Assembly (NCBI GenBank): GCA_041905785.1
Contig: JAYRKJ010000023.1
Span: 26,399 to 90,398, forward strand
DNA length: 64,000 nucleotides
Source of the DNA: Roseateles_B sp041905785
GTDB lineage: Bacteria > Pseudomonadota > Gammaproteobacteria > Burkholderiales > Burkholderiaceae_C
Direction: 5' to 3'
The notes under the pieces were generated by a model. It ran no database searches and had not been told where the DNA came from. It saw only the letters and a list, made by a program, of their open reading frames with translations. Of the stretch, positions 25,984-34,606 are shown in pieces (the first letter of the stretch is position 1; every line of letters begins with the position of its first letter). A program made the translations under genes and the position numbers.

Positions 25984-26829
25984 ATGGACGCCGCCACAGC
26001 CTTCTTCCTGGAAAGCCGTGACGGCAGCCTGCGCTACCTGAACCTCTTCAAGCCGGCCTCCGACCAGGCGCAGCGTGGCCTCGTCCTCTTGGTGCCCCCC
26101 TGGCTGGAAGAACTCAACTGCAGCCGCCGCATGCTGGCCCTGGGGGCCGATGCGCTGCGCCAGGCCGGCTTCACCGTGCTGTGGCCCGACCTTTATGGCT
26201 GTGGCGACAGCGCCGGCGAGCACGCGGACGCCCGCTGGCAAACCTGGCTGGACGACCTGGACCTGGCCCTGCAGCGCCTGCGCCAGGAGGGCGAGAGGGA
26301 CAGCCCGCTGTGGCTTTGGAGCCTTCGCAGCGGCGCCTTGCTGGCCAGCGAATTCGCGCAGCGGCAGCAACTGGCCTGCCATTGGCTGTTGTGGCAGCCC
26401 CAGGCCAAGGGCGAGCAGGTGCTGCAGCAGTTCCTGCGCCTGCGCCTGGCCGCCGACATGGCCAGCGGCACGCGCCGCCATGGCGACAGCGCTGCCATGC
26501 GCCAGGCCCTGCAGGCCGGGCAAGCCCTGCACGCGGCCGGCTACGTCGTCCACCCCGAACTGGCCTTGCCTTTGGCGGCCGCCCAGCTGAAGCCGCCCGG
26601 CGGGGTCGCCGGCGCCCGCCTGGTCTGGTGCGAGATGGCCAGCGCGGCCACCCAGACCCTGGGGCCGACCAGCCGCCAGCACATCGAGGCCTGGCGCGCC
26701 GCGGGCTACCATGCCAGCACCGTCTGCGTGCAGGGACCGCAGTTCTGGGCCAGCCCCGAGCCGACCCTCAGCCGCGGCCTGATCGACGGCAGCCTGCGTG
26801 CCCTGTGCGCGAACGAGGCCGCCGCATGA
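25984..26829 (+). CDS. Alpha/beta hydrolase-fold protein, exosortase A system-associated hydrolase 2 type
   Basis: A 281-residue protein with an alpha/beta-hydrolase core: a LVLLVPPWLEELNCSRRM oxyanion strand, FTVLWPDLYGCGDSAGE, and a nucleophile-elbow region LWLWSLRSGALLA. At the elbow the usual G-x-S-x-G reads W-S-L-R-S-G, so the canonical serine is not in place. This is the pattern of the exosortase-linked hydrolase 2 subgroup rather than obvious decay. Its 3' end runs to 26829, 58 bp before the next start. Function is inferred only by association with polysaccharide/PEP-CTERM loci. Confidence 0.87.
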   Translation: MDAATAFFLESRDGSLRYLNLFKPASDQAQRGLVLLVPPWLEELNCSRRMLALGADALRQAGFTVLWPDLYGCGDSAGEHADARWQTWLDDLDLALQRLRQEGERDSPLWLWSLRSGALLASEFAQRQQLACHWLLWQPQAKGEQVLQQFLRLRLAADMASGTRRHGDSAAMRQALQAGQALHAAGYVVHPELALPLAAAQLKPPGGVAGARLVWCEMASAATQTLGPTSRQHIEAWRAAGYHASTVCVQGPQFWASPEPTLSRGLIDGSLRALCANEAAA

Positions 26830-26887
26830 GCGCCCGCCCGTGTTTCCCGCCATGTTTGCCGGTCAGTACCGTGCCAAGGATCGCGCC

Positions 26888-27784
26888 ATGAGCGAGCCCG
26901 CGGCCGTGATCGAGCGCATCTGCACGGTGGGCTGCGAAGGCTTGCGCCTGCCCGGCGTGCTGAGCCTGCCCGCAACCCGCACGCCCCGCCTGGGCGTCAT
27001 CGTGCTGGTGGGGGGACCGCAGTACCGGATCGGCGCCCATCGCTTCTTCGTCAGCCTGGCGCGCCGCTTGGCCGGCCAGGGCGCCGCGGTGCTGCGTTTC
27101 GATCACCGCGGCATGGGTGACGCGCCGGGCGAGGCCGCCGGCTTCGAGCACCTCGACCCTGAAATCGACGCCGCCATCGCCGCGCTGAAGCAGTCCTGCC
27201 CGGAGCTGCAGCAGGTGCTGCTCTGGGGCTTGTGCGACGGCGCCTCGGCCGCCCTGCTGCATGCCCGCCGCGGGGATGGGCGCGTGGCCGGTCTGCTGCT
27301 GGCCAACCCCTGGGTGCGCAACGCCCAGAGCCTGGCCCAGGCCCGGACGCGGCACTACTACCCCGGCCGCCTGGCCAGCGGCGACTTCTGGCGCCGTTTG
27401 CTCTCCGGTCAGGTGCGCTGGAGCAGCCTGCGTACCGCCCTGGACGCCGTGGGCCGAAGCATGGCCGCCGGCACGCCGTCGGACGATTTCCGTGCCGGCA
27501 TGCGCGAAGGCCTGGCACGTTTTCAAGGCCCGGTCTTGTGCCTGCTGTCCGGCGCCGACCTGACGGCCCAGGAATTCTTCGAAACCCTGCGCGAGCCCGC
27601 CTGGGCCGCGCTCGGCGGCCGACCCGGCTTGCGCCTGCAATGGCTGGATGGCGCCGACCATACCTTTTCCGACCCCGAGCACCGCGCTGCCGCCCTGGCC
27701 TTGAGTTCGCAATGGCTGCAAGGTTTTCTTGCGCCAGAGGCCGCCGCGCGCGAATGCCCGACCAACGATCAAGCCGTTACCTGA
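26888..27784 (+). CDS. Alpha/beta hydrolase-fold protein, exosortase A system-associated hydrolase 1 type
   Basis: The start at ATG 26888 is supported by AAGGA seven bases upstream; an in-frame upstream Met at 26798 would overlap the preceding gene. The 298-residue protein has VIVLVGGPQYRIGAHRFF, FDHRGMGDAPGE and the elbow LLWGLCDGASAALL, where Cys (about residue 116) replaces the nucleophile Ser. LSGADLTAQEF and GADHTFSD supply the expected acid and His. A Cys nucleophile points to a thioesterase/transferase-like reaction or altered specificity. It may act on the ACP-bound intermediate of this cluster, which is an inference. Confidence 0.88.
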   Translation: MSEPAAVIERICTVGCEGLRLPGVLSLPATRTPRLGVIVLVGGPQYRIGAHRFFVSLARRLAGQGAAVLRFDHRGMGDAPGEAAGFEHLDPEIDAAIAALKQSCPELQQVLLWGLCDGASAALLHARRGDGRVAGLLLANPWVRNAQSLAQARTRHYYPGRLASGDFWRRLLSGQVRWSSLRTALDAVGRSMAAGTPSDDFRAGMREGLARFQGPVLCLLSGADLTAQEFFETLREPAWAALGGRPGLRLQWLDGADHTFSDPEHRAAALALSSQWLQGFLAPEAAARECPTNDQAVT

Positions 27785-27805
27785 ATCAAGAGGGAGTGAC
27801 TCCGC

Positions 27806-28990
27806 ATGTTGAACGCAGCCAAACAGCTTCTCCGCAACTGGCGTGAGCAGGCCAGCCTGCCGGCCCAGGCCAAGGCCGAAGCCGCCAAGGATGCACGCGG
27901 TCTGCCCCAGCAGGATCCGGGCATAGACGCCGCGGTGTCGGCCGCGCTGCAGTGGCTGAAGCGGGCCCAGGACCAATCCGCCTCGCACGATGGCGGCGTG
28001 GCGCGCGACTACAGCCTCAAAGGCGGCTGGGCGGTGTCCTACCCCGAGACCACCGGCTACATCGTCTCCACGATGATCGACTGCGGCCAGCGCTTCCAAG
28101 ACCAGGACGCCCTGGACCGCGCCCGCCGCATGCTGGACTGGCTGGTGTCCATCCAGTTCCCCGAAGGCGGCTTCATGGGCGGCAAGATCAACGCCACGCC
28201 GCGCGTGCCCGTCACCTTCAACACCGGCCAGATCCTGATCGGCCTGGCCAGCGGCGTGGCCGCCTTCGGCGAGGCCTACCTGGCCCCCATGAACATGGCC
28301 GCCGTCTTCCTGCGCGACTCGCTGGACGCCGACGGCTGCTGGCGCAAGCACGCCACGCCCTTTGCCGAGCGCGGCGACAAGACCTACGAGACCCACGTGT
28401 CCTGGGGCCTGTTCGAAGCCGCCCGCCATGTGCCCGAGCAGGGTTACGCCGAGGCGGCGCTGCGCCAGGTCGAGTGGGCCTTCAGCCAGCAGCAGGCCAA
28501 CGGCTGGCTGGCCAACTGCTGCCTGAACATGCCCGCGACGCCGCTCACCCACACCCTGGGCTATGCGCTGCGCGGCTTCATGGAAGCCCACCGCTTCACG
28601 CAGGACGCGCACATCCTGCGTCGCGCCATCAAAACCGCCGACGGCCTGATGACGGCGCTGCGCCCCGACGGCTTCATCCCCGGCCGGCTCAAGCCCGACT
28701 GGTCCGCCGCGGTGGACTGGTCCTGCCTGACCGGCGAGGTCCAGATCGCGCACAGCTGGCTGATGCTTTATGAGCTGACCGGTGATCGCAAGTACCGCGA
28801 CGCCGCCAAGCTGGCCAACCGCTATGTGCGCCGGGCCATCGCCATCAACGGTCCCGAGGACCAGCGCGGCGGGGTGAAGGGATCCTTCCCCGTGGATGGC
28901 GACTACGGCCAGTGGGAATACCTCAATTGGGCCGCCAAATTCATGATCGACGCCAATCTGCTGGAGCAGGACATCGATGGCCGCGCCTGA
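27806..28990 (+). CDS. Alpha/alpha-barrel protein in a polysaccharide cluster
   Basis: A 394-residue soluble protein without a signal peptide. Repeated helical pairs with WLV-SIQFPEGGFMGG, GYIVSTMIDCG, WGLFEAARHVPEQGY, LGYALRGFMEAHRF, and SWLMLYELTGDRKYRDAAKLANRYV suggest an (alpha/alpha)6-type toroid, as in prenyltransferase-like, glycuronidase or C5-epimerase C-terminal domains. GGF/GGW repeats sit at the mouths of such barrels. The likely role is processing or synthesis of the surface polysaccharide, but I cannot name the reaction. Its last 14 bases overlap the acetyltransferase gene. Confidence 0.85.
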   Translation: MLNAAKQLLRNWREQASLPAQAKAEAAKDARGLPQQDPGIDAAVSAALQWLKRAQDQSASHDGGVARDYSLKGGWAVSYPETTGYIVSTMIDCGQRFQDQDALDRARRMLDWLVSIQFPEGGFMGGKINATPRVPVTFNTGQILIGLASGVAAFGEAYLAPMNMAAVFLRDSLDADGCWRKHATPFAERGDKTYETHVSWGLFEAARHVPEQGYAEAALRQVEWAFSQQQANGWLANCCLNMPATPLTHTLGYALRGFMEAHRFTQDAHILRRAIKTADGLMTALRPDGFIPGRLKPDWSAAVDWSCLTGEVQIAHSWLMLYELTGDRKYRDAAKLANRYVRRAIAINGPEDQRGGVKGSFPVDGDYGQWEYLNWAAKFMIDANLLEQDIDGRA

Positions 28991-29909
28991 CATCAAGGAG
29001 CGCCTCAAGGCGCCGATCCGGCGCATGCTGAACTGGTGGCGCGCCCGCCGGCGCAGCGCCGAGCTCAAGGCCGAGATGCCGCATACGTCCAAGGCCGAGA
29101 TCATCGCCGGCCTGCGCGCCATGGGCATTGTTCCCGGCGACACGGTGATGCTGCACTCCTCGCTCAAGAGCCTGGGCTATGTCGAGGGCGGCCCCACTGC
29201 GGTGCTGGAGGCCATCCACGAAGCCATCAGCCCGGGCGGCACCCTGGTCGTGCCGACCTATTACCTGCCCGGCGGCACCATCTTCGCCACCTGCCAGATG
29301 CAGGGCTATGTGTTCGACCCGCGCGAGCACGGCTCCAACCTGGGCGCCCTACCCGCGGCCTTCCTGAAGATGCCCGGCATTCGGCGCAGCATCCATCCGA
29401 CGCACTCGGTCTCGGCACTGGGGCCGCTGGCCCAGGACATCGTCGGCCGGCACCACCTCGCCCCCTCGGTCTGCGGCGAAGGCTCGCCCTGGGAGCGCTG
29501 CCTGCACCACAAGGCCAAGATCCTGGGACTGGGCATCAGCATGGGGCCGGTGACCTTCTACCACCTGCTCGAAGACCTGATGGACGAGCGCTTCCCGCTG
29601 CCGGTGCGCATGGCGCAGACCTTCCAGATGCCCTGCAGGGATTGGGACGGGCGGGACATCCAGGTGCCCGTGCGTCCGCTGGATCCTGCCTTCCAGGGTC
29701 AGCGCATCGACCACAAGTCGCGCGCCGACCTGCGCCAGCACTTCTATGAACGCTACCAGGCCGCGGGCATCCTGCACGCCGGCCAGGTGGGTCCGGCCCG
29801 CTCCTGGTGGATCCGCGCCGACGACTTCTACCGCCATCTGGAGCAGGACGCGCTGCAGGGGCTCACCATCTACACCACGGCCGAGGAGCTGGCGCGCCTG
29901 CGGGCCTGA
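28977..29909 (+). CDS. AAC(3)-family acetyltransferase, probably acting on a sugar
   Basis: A 310-residue protein of the aminoglycoside 3-N-acetyltransferase fold. It shows GIVPGDTVMLHSSLKSLGYVEGG, LVVPTYYLPGG and THSVSALGPLAQDIVGRHH with its conserved His, then GSPWERCLHHKAKILGLGI. Copies within polysaccharide clusters are thought to N-acetylate aminosugars rather than confer antibiotic resistance. It begins inside the preceding barrel gene and ends 21 bp before the flippase gene, so it belongs to the same transcript. Confidence 0.88.
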   Translation: MAAPDIKERLKAPIRRMLNWWRARRRSAELKAEMPHTSKAEIIAGLRAMGIVPGDTVMLHSSLKSLGYVEGGPTAVLEAIHEAISPGGTLVVPTYYLPGGTIFATCQMQGYVFDPREHGSNLGALPAAFLKMPGIRRSIHPTHSVSALGPLAQDIVGRHHLAPSVCGEGSPWERCLHHKAKILGLGISMGPVTFYHLLEDLMDERFPLPVRMAQTFQMPCRDWDGRDIQVPVRPLDPAFQGQRIDHKSRADLRQHFYERYQAAGILHAGQVGPARSWWIRADDFYRHLEQDALQGLTIYTTAEELARLRA

Positions 29910-29930
29910 GGCCAGGCGCAGATTCCATCG

Positions 29931-31391
29931 ATGCAGATCCGCGACCGCTTTCTCCATGGCCTGAAATGGTCCGCCATCGGCAAGCTGCTGAGCCAACTGC
30001 TCAGCTGGGGCGCCACCATCATGGTGATGCGCCTGCTGAAGACCGAAGACTATGGCCTGATGGCGATGACCATGATGGTCGTCACCCTGCTGTCCAACCT
30101 GAACGAATTCGGCTTCGGCGCGGCCCTGGTACGCGGCGAGACCCTGGATCGCCGCGTCTGCGGCGCCGTGTTCGGCGCCATGCTGCTGGTGGCGGGCGCG
30201 CTGAACCTCGCGCTCTGGCTGGCGGCCCATCCGCTGGCGATGTTCTTCAACGAGCCGCGCCTGGCGGACCTGCTCAGACCCGCCGGACTGATCTTTCTGA
30301 TCGCGGCGCTGAGCACGGTGCCGGAGTCCGTGCTGCGGCGGGAGATGGACTTCAAGGCCATCGCCTATGCCGACATCGCCTCTGTTGTCGCCACCAGCAT
30401 CGCCGCGCTGGGCCTGGCCTTCGCCGGCATGGGCGTCTGGTCCCTGCTGCTGGCCAATCTGCTGGGCAGCCTGGTCCGCTCGCTGCTGCTGCACCTGCAG
30501 TGCCCGACACGGGTCTGGCCCAATGCCGACTTCCAGCAGCTGCGGGGCCTGCTGCGCTACGGGAGCAACCTGACGGCCAGCCGCTTCACCTGGTGGTTCA
30601 TGTCCCAGGTCGATGTGCTGATCGGCGCGAAGCTGCTGAGCACGGCCGCGCTGGGGCTGTACTCGGTGGCCCTGAATCTGGCCTCGCTGCCGCTGCAGAA
30701 GTCCATGCAGGTGGTCAACCAGGTGGCTTTCAGCGCCATCGCCAAGCTCAAGAACAGCGGGCAGCCGGTGCAGCAGGAACTGCTCAGGGGCCTGCATGCC
30801 TTGAACCTGCTGGCTCTGCCCGGCTGCATTTTGCTGGCCCTGCTGGCCCAGCCGCTGGTGGCCTTGCTGATCGGCGCCAAATGGGTGGCGGCAGCACCGG
30901 CCTTGCAGCTGATCGCGCTGGCCGTCCCCGTGCGGCTCTGCAGCGCGATCCTTGCGACGGCGCTGATCGCCACCGGCCATGCCGGCACCGACTTCAAGAA
31001 CACGCTCAGCGGCGCGGTGGTGATGCCGCTGGGCTTTGTGCTGGGCGGCATGCTCTGGGGCGCCAACGGCCTGGCGGCGGCCTGGACTGCGGGCGTCCCC
31101 CTGGTGTTCATCCTGAACTTCCCCCGCAGCGCCCGCTTGCTAGACTTGTCGTGGCTGCCATTGCTGAGGACCTTCCGCTCCGGCCTGCTGGCCTGCATTC
31201 CCCTGGTGGGTGTCGTGTGGGTCACGCTGGCCGCGATGCCGGCCCAGCCGCTGTGGCAGCTGCTCGTGCCGGGTGCGGCGGGCGTGTTGAGCTATGTGCT
31301 CGCGCTGCTCGCCGTGGACAGCGCTTTCCGGCATTGGCTGCGCGGGCTTCTCGACGCGCGACGGGCCGCTCGTTTGAACAAGGATTCGTAA
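29931..31391 (+). CDS. Lipopolysaccharide/oligosaccharide flippase (MOP superfamily)
   Basis: A 486-residue integral membrane protein with 12-14 hydrophobic helices. The N-terminus GLKWSAIGKLLSQLLSWGATIMVMRLLKTEDYGLMAM is characteristic of WzxC-like proteins, and ESVLRREMDFKAIAYADI is also family-typical. It should flip lipid-linked oligosaccharide units across the inner membrane. Its TAA stop overlaps the ATG of the asparagine-synthase-like gene. Confidence 0.92.
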   Translation: MQIRDRFLHGLKWSAIGKLLSQLLSWGATIMVMRLLKTEDYGLMAMTMMVVTLLSNLNEFGFGAALVRGETLDRRVCGAVFGAMLLVAGALNLALWLAAHPLAMFFNEPRLADLLRPAGLIFLIAALSTVPESVLRREMDFKAIAYADIASVVATSIAALGLAFAGMGVWSLLLANLLGSLVRSLLLHLQCPTRVWPNADFQQLRGLLRYGSNLTASRFTWWFMSQVDVLIGAKLLSTAALGLYSVALNLASLPLQKSMQVVNQVAFSAIAKLKNSGQPVQQELLRGLHALNLLALPGCILLALLAQPLVALLIGAKWVAAAPALQLIALAVPVRLCSAILATALIATGHAGTDFKNTLSGAVVMPLGFVLGGMLWGANGLAAAWTAGVPLVFILNFPRSARLLDLSWLPLLRTFRSGLLACIPLVGVVWVTLAAMPAQPLWQLLVPGAAGVLSYVLALLAVDSAFRHWLRGLLDARRAARLNKDS

Positions 31392-33085
31392 TGGCGATTT
31401 TCTTTGCGGCCGTCGGCGGCTCGACGGAGGACCTGCGGCGGCTCCAGGCCGCGGCCTCCGCAGCCATGGGCCGTGAATTGCCCCCGCACGCCATCGAGGC
31501 GGTGGAGGCGCCCGGCCTGTTTGCCGTGTGGCATGCCCTGGGCATCTGGGCCCCTGTCTCGCACCATCGCCTGCATGACGATGCCCTGGCCATCCTGGCG
31601 GGCGAACCCATCGTGCACGCCGATGGGCCGCGCCTGGCGCAGACCGAGGCCCTGGCCCGCTTCGCGGCCGGCGACCTGACGCAGCTGTTGCGTCAGTCCC
31701 ACGGCACCTTCTGCGGCGTGCGCCTGGACCTGCGGCATGCAACGCTGGAGGCCTTCACCGACAAGCTCGGCGTGCGCGCGCTTTACACCGGCCAGCACCG
31801 CGGCATCCACTTCTTCACCAATGCGCGCTGGCTGCTGCAGGGCATGGGCAGCGCCATCGCGCTGGAGCCCGATCCCCAAGGCGTGCTGGAAATCGCCTCC
31901 ATGGCCTTTCCGCTGGCCGAGCGCACCCGCTACCTCGGCATCCGGGCCGCCTACGGTGCCGAGCTGATCGAAGCCACCGCCGCCGGTGCGCACCGCAAAA
32001 CCTACCATGACTGGCAAGACCTGACCCCGCTCGACGCCGGCAGACCCTACGAGGCCGAGCTCTACGAGACCTTCCTGCAAGCGGTGCGCGACCGCCAGGG
32101 CGAGGCGCCGGAGCAGACGGCCTTTCTGTCCGGCGGCATGGACTCGCGCCTCATCGCTGCGAGCCTGGTCCACAGCGGCGTGCGCCTCAACACCCTCAAC
32201 TTCGCGCCCAGCGACACCCAGGACCTCACCTTCGGCCGCATGGCTGCTGCGGCCCTGGGCACCCGGCACTTCGAGTTCCCGCTGGGGCCGGACAACTTCG
32301 ACAGCAAGCAGATCCAGACCATCGCCGCCTGGAAGGCTCAGGATGGCGGGCGCAGCTTCGACCGGCGCATCTGGTCCGGCGATGGCGGCAGCGTGGGCCT
32401 GGGCCACGTCTACCTGGACGAGCAGATCGTCCGTCTGGCCGGCGAGCGCCGCTATGACGAGGCGGCAGAACTGCTGTGCCGCAAGAACAAATGGGGCGTG
32501 CCGGCGCGTGCCCTGCGCCCGCGCTATCGCGAGCTGGCCCGGCGTCTGCAGGCCGAGGTGGCGGCCGAGCTGCGCCGCTGGGACCGCCTGCCGGCCAAGG
32601 CGGCCTATCTTTTCCTCCTGCTGAACGACCAGCGGCGCCACCTTATCGGGCATTTCGAGACCGTGCACAAGAAGGGCTTCGACTTCGCCCTGCCCTTCTT
32701 CGACGCCCGCTTCATCGCCAAGGTGATCGCCGGGCCCAATGAAGAGCTGCTGAGCCATCGCGTCTACAACCGCATCCTCACGGCGCTGCCCGGCCCCATC
32801 GCGCAAGTCCCCTGGCAGGCCTACCCTGGCCATGAGCCCTGCCCCGTGCCGGTGCCGCAGGAGCTGAAGCTGCGCTATCAGTGGGAGGCCTGCTACGACG
32901 AGGACGACACGCAGATGCTCAAGGACCAGCACACGGCCCATTGCCTGCGCTCGGCACTGCAGCCCCAGAGCCCCATGCTGTCGCGCGGCAATCTGCTGGC
33001 GGCCTGGGTGCTGACCAAGTCCGGCCTGCGCGACCAGTCCTTCTACGGCCGCTACGCGCAGGCGGTGGAGCAGGCCAGCCGCTGA
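31391..33085 (+). CDS. Asparagine synthase-related protein lacking the glutaminase Cys
   Basis: The start ATG at 31391 overlaps the flippase stop (TAATG). The 564-residue protein has an N-terminal Ntn-like region and a C-terminal ATP-pyrophosphatase domain with the PP-loop FLSGGMDSR near 246-253. The residue after Met is Ala (MAIFFAAVGG) rather than the Cys2 nucleophile of AsnB, so glutamine hydrolysis is unlikely. Such AsnB relatives in polysaccharide loci may form amides on sugar acids or use ammonia. It is the last gene of the cluster and ends in a strong palindromic terminator. The frame is open upstream across the flippase, but only this start has support. Confidence 0.9.
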   Translation: MAIFFAAVGGSTEDLRRLQAAASAAMGRELPPHAIEAVEAPGLFAVWHALGIWAPVSHHRLHDDALAILAGEPIVHADGPRLAQTEALARFAAGDLTQLLRQSHGTFCGVRLDLRHATLEAFTDKLGVRALYTGQHRGIHFFTNARWLLQGMGSAIALEPDPQGVLEIASMAFPLAERTRYLGIRAAYGAELIEATAAGAHRKTYHDWQDLTPLDAGRPYEAELYETFLQAVRDRQGEAPEQTAFLSGGMDSRLIAASLVHSGVRLNTLNFAPSDTQDLTFGRMAAAALGTRHFEFPLGPDNFDSKQIQTIAAWKAQDGGRSFDRRIWSGDGGSVGLGHVYLDEQIVRLAGERRYDEAAELLCRKNKWGVPARALRPRYRELARRLQAEVAAELRRWDRLPAKAAYLFLLLNDQRRHLIGHFETVHKKGFDFALPFFDARFIAKVIAGPNEELLSHRVYNRILTALPGPIAQVPWQAYPGHEPCPVPVPQELKLRYQWEACYDEDDTQMLKDQHTAHCLRSALQPQSPMLSRGNLLAAWVLTKSGLRDQSFYGRYAQAVEQASR

Positions 33086-33103
33086 GCGGCGCCGCGCCTC
33101 AAG

Positions 33104-33137
33104 CGCAAAGGGCGGCCCGCGGGCCGCCCTTTTCTTT
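33104..33137. terminator. Bidirectional terminator between convergent operons
   Basis: AAAGGGCGGCCC (33107-33118) pairs with GGGCCGCCCTTT (33121-33132) around a 2-nt centre, followed by TCTTT. It serves the plus-strand polysaccharide operon and the convergent bkd operon. Confidence 0.9.
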
Positions 33138-33153
33138 GCGCTGCAGCGCTTCG

Positions 33154-34503
33154 TCAGTCGATGAACAGCGTGGCCGGCGCTTCGAGCTGGGCGCGGATGG
33201 ACTGAATGAACTCGGCCGCATCCTGGCCGTCCACCACGCGGTGGTCGAAGGACGAGGACAGGTTCATCAGCAGTCGCGCCACCACCTGGCCGCTCCTGAA
33301 CATGGGCCGCTCGATGATGCGGTTCACGCCCAGGATGCCCACCTCGGGATGGTTGATCACCGGCGTGGTGACGATGCCGCCCAAGGGCCCGAGGCTGGAG
33401 ATGGTGAAGGTGGAGCCGCTGAGCTCGTCCCGCGTGGCCTTGCCGGTGCGGGCCACCTCGGCCAGGCGGCGGATCTCGGCCGCGCAGCTCCAGAGGTCCA
33501 TCGCCTCGGCATGGCGAAGCACGGGCACCATCAGGCCGGACGGCGTCTGCGCGGCAATGCCCAGGTGCATGGCCTCGTAGCGGTTGACCACGCCGGCCTC
33601 GTCGTCGAAGCGGGCGTTGATCTGCGGAAAGTCGCGCAGCGATCGGCACACGGCGCGCACCAGCAGGGGCAGCACGGTCAGCTTGCCGCGGGTCTTGCCG
33701 TGCAGGGCGTTGAGGCGTTCGCGCAGGGCTTCCAGCTCGGTGACGTCCACCTCCTCCACATAGCTGAAGTGCGGGATGCGGCGCTTGCTCTCCTGCATCT
33801 TCTCGGCAATCTTGCGGCGCAGGCCGGTGACCTTGCTGGCCTCGATGCCGTCGCCGCGGGGCGAGACCAGGTGGCGCTCGCTGGGCCGCACGGGCGCGGC
33901 CGTCACAGCCCCGGGCACGTTCACGAAGGGCGAGCCGCTGCCCGGCTGCAGGCCCTGCGGATGCGCGGCGGCAAACGCCTCCACGTCTGCATGCACGATG
34001 CGGCCGGCCGTGCCGGTGGCGCGCACCTGGGCCAGGTCCACGCCCAGCTCCCAGGCCCGGCGACGGACCGAGGGCGAGGCGATGGGGCGGGCACCCGGCG
34101 CCGCAGGCGCCGCCGGCGTGTGGGCGGCCACCGGCGCTGCCACCGGCGCTGCCACCGGCTTGGCGGGCGCCACCGCCGGCGCCGGTGCCGTCGCGGGCAC
34201 CGGTGCGACGACAGGCGCAGCCGCAGGCGCGGCGGCGGGGGCGGTCTCCACGGGCGCCGCGCCCTCGATCGCGATCTCGATCAAGGCCGAGCCCACGCGC
34301 ATCACCGCGCCGGCCTCCGCACCCAGGCGCTGGACCACGCCCTTGACCGGCGAGGGGATCTCCACCGTGGCCTTGTCCGTCATCACGTCCGCGACGACCT
34401 GGTCCTCGCGCACCACATCGCCCGGCTTCACGTGCCAGGCCACCAACTCGACTTCGACGATGCCTTCGCCGATGTCGGGCATCTTGATCGTATGAATACT
34501 CAT
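33154..34503 (-). CDS. bkdB: 2-oxoacid dehydrogenase E2, dihydrolipoamide acyltransferase (branched-chain type)
   Basis: E2 core of the branched-chain 2-oxoacid dehydrogenase complex, transferring acyl groups from lipoyl to CoA. It has 449 residues. The lipoyl domain has its Lys in TDKATVEIP (near 44). An Ala/Pro-rich linker follows, then the E1/E3-binding domain (ASPSVRRRAWELGVDLAQVRATGTAGRI) and the catalytic domain with SSSFDHRVVDGQDAAEF. AGGAGG lies just before the ATG. It is downstream of both E1 genes on the same strand, separated from E1-beta by 103 bp. No E3 gene lies in the window. Confidence 0.94.
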   Translation of the reverse strand: MSIHTIKMPDIGEGIVEVELVAWHVKPGDVVREDQVVADVMTDKATVEIPSPVKGVVQRLGAEAGAVMRVGSALIEIAIEGAAPVETAPAAAPAAAPVVAPVPATAPAPAVAPAKPVAAPVAAPVAAHTPAAPAAPGARPIASPSVRRRAWELGVDLAQVRATGTAGRIVHADVEAFAAAHPQGLQPGSGSPFVNVPGAVTAAPVRPSERHLVSPRGDGIEASKVTGLRRKIAEKMQESKRRIPHFSYVEEVDVTELEALRERLNALHGKTRGKLTVLPLLVRAVCRSLRDFPQINARFDDEAGVVNRYEAMHLGIAAQTPSGLMVPVLRHAEAMDLWSCAAEIRRLAEVARTGKATRDELSGSTFTISSLGPLGGIVTTPVINHPEVGILGVNRIIERPMFRSGQVVARLLMNLSSSFDHRVVDGQDAAEFIQSIRAQLEAPATLFID

Positions 34504-34606
34504 CAAACCTCCTGCCGGACCGCAAAGGCGCGGCCCTGCTGCGCCAAGCGGCGCGATTGCTCACCAGCGGCAGCGTTGGCGCTGCACTGCTGCATGGGTC
34601 TCATGC

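Noticed and set aside
28977..29909. Antibiotic-resistance call for the AAC(3)-like gene
   Set aside because: Its place in a surface-polysaccharide operon and the broad family suggest a sugar N-acetyltransferase; resistance is not supported.
29807..31390. An in-frame upstream extension of the asparagine-synthase-like gene across the acetyltransferase end and flippase
   Set aside because: The flippase gene occupies this DNA in another frame with clear membrane helices; the asparagine-synthase-like protein starts properly at 31391.
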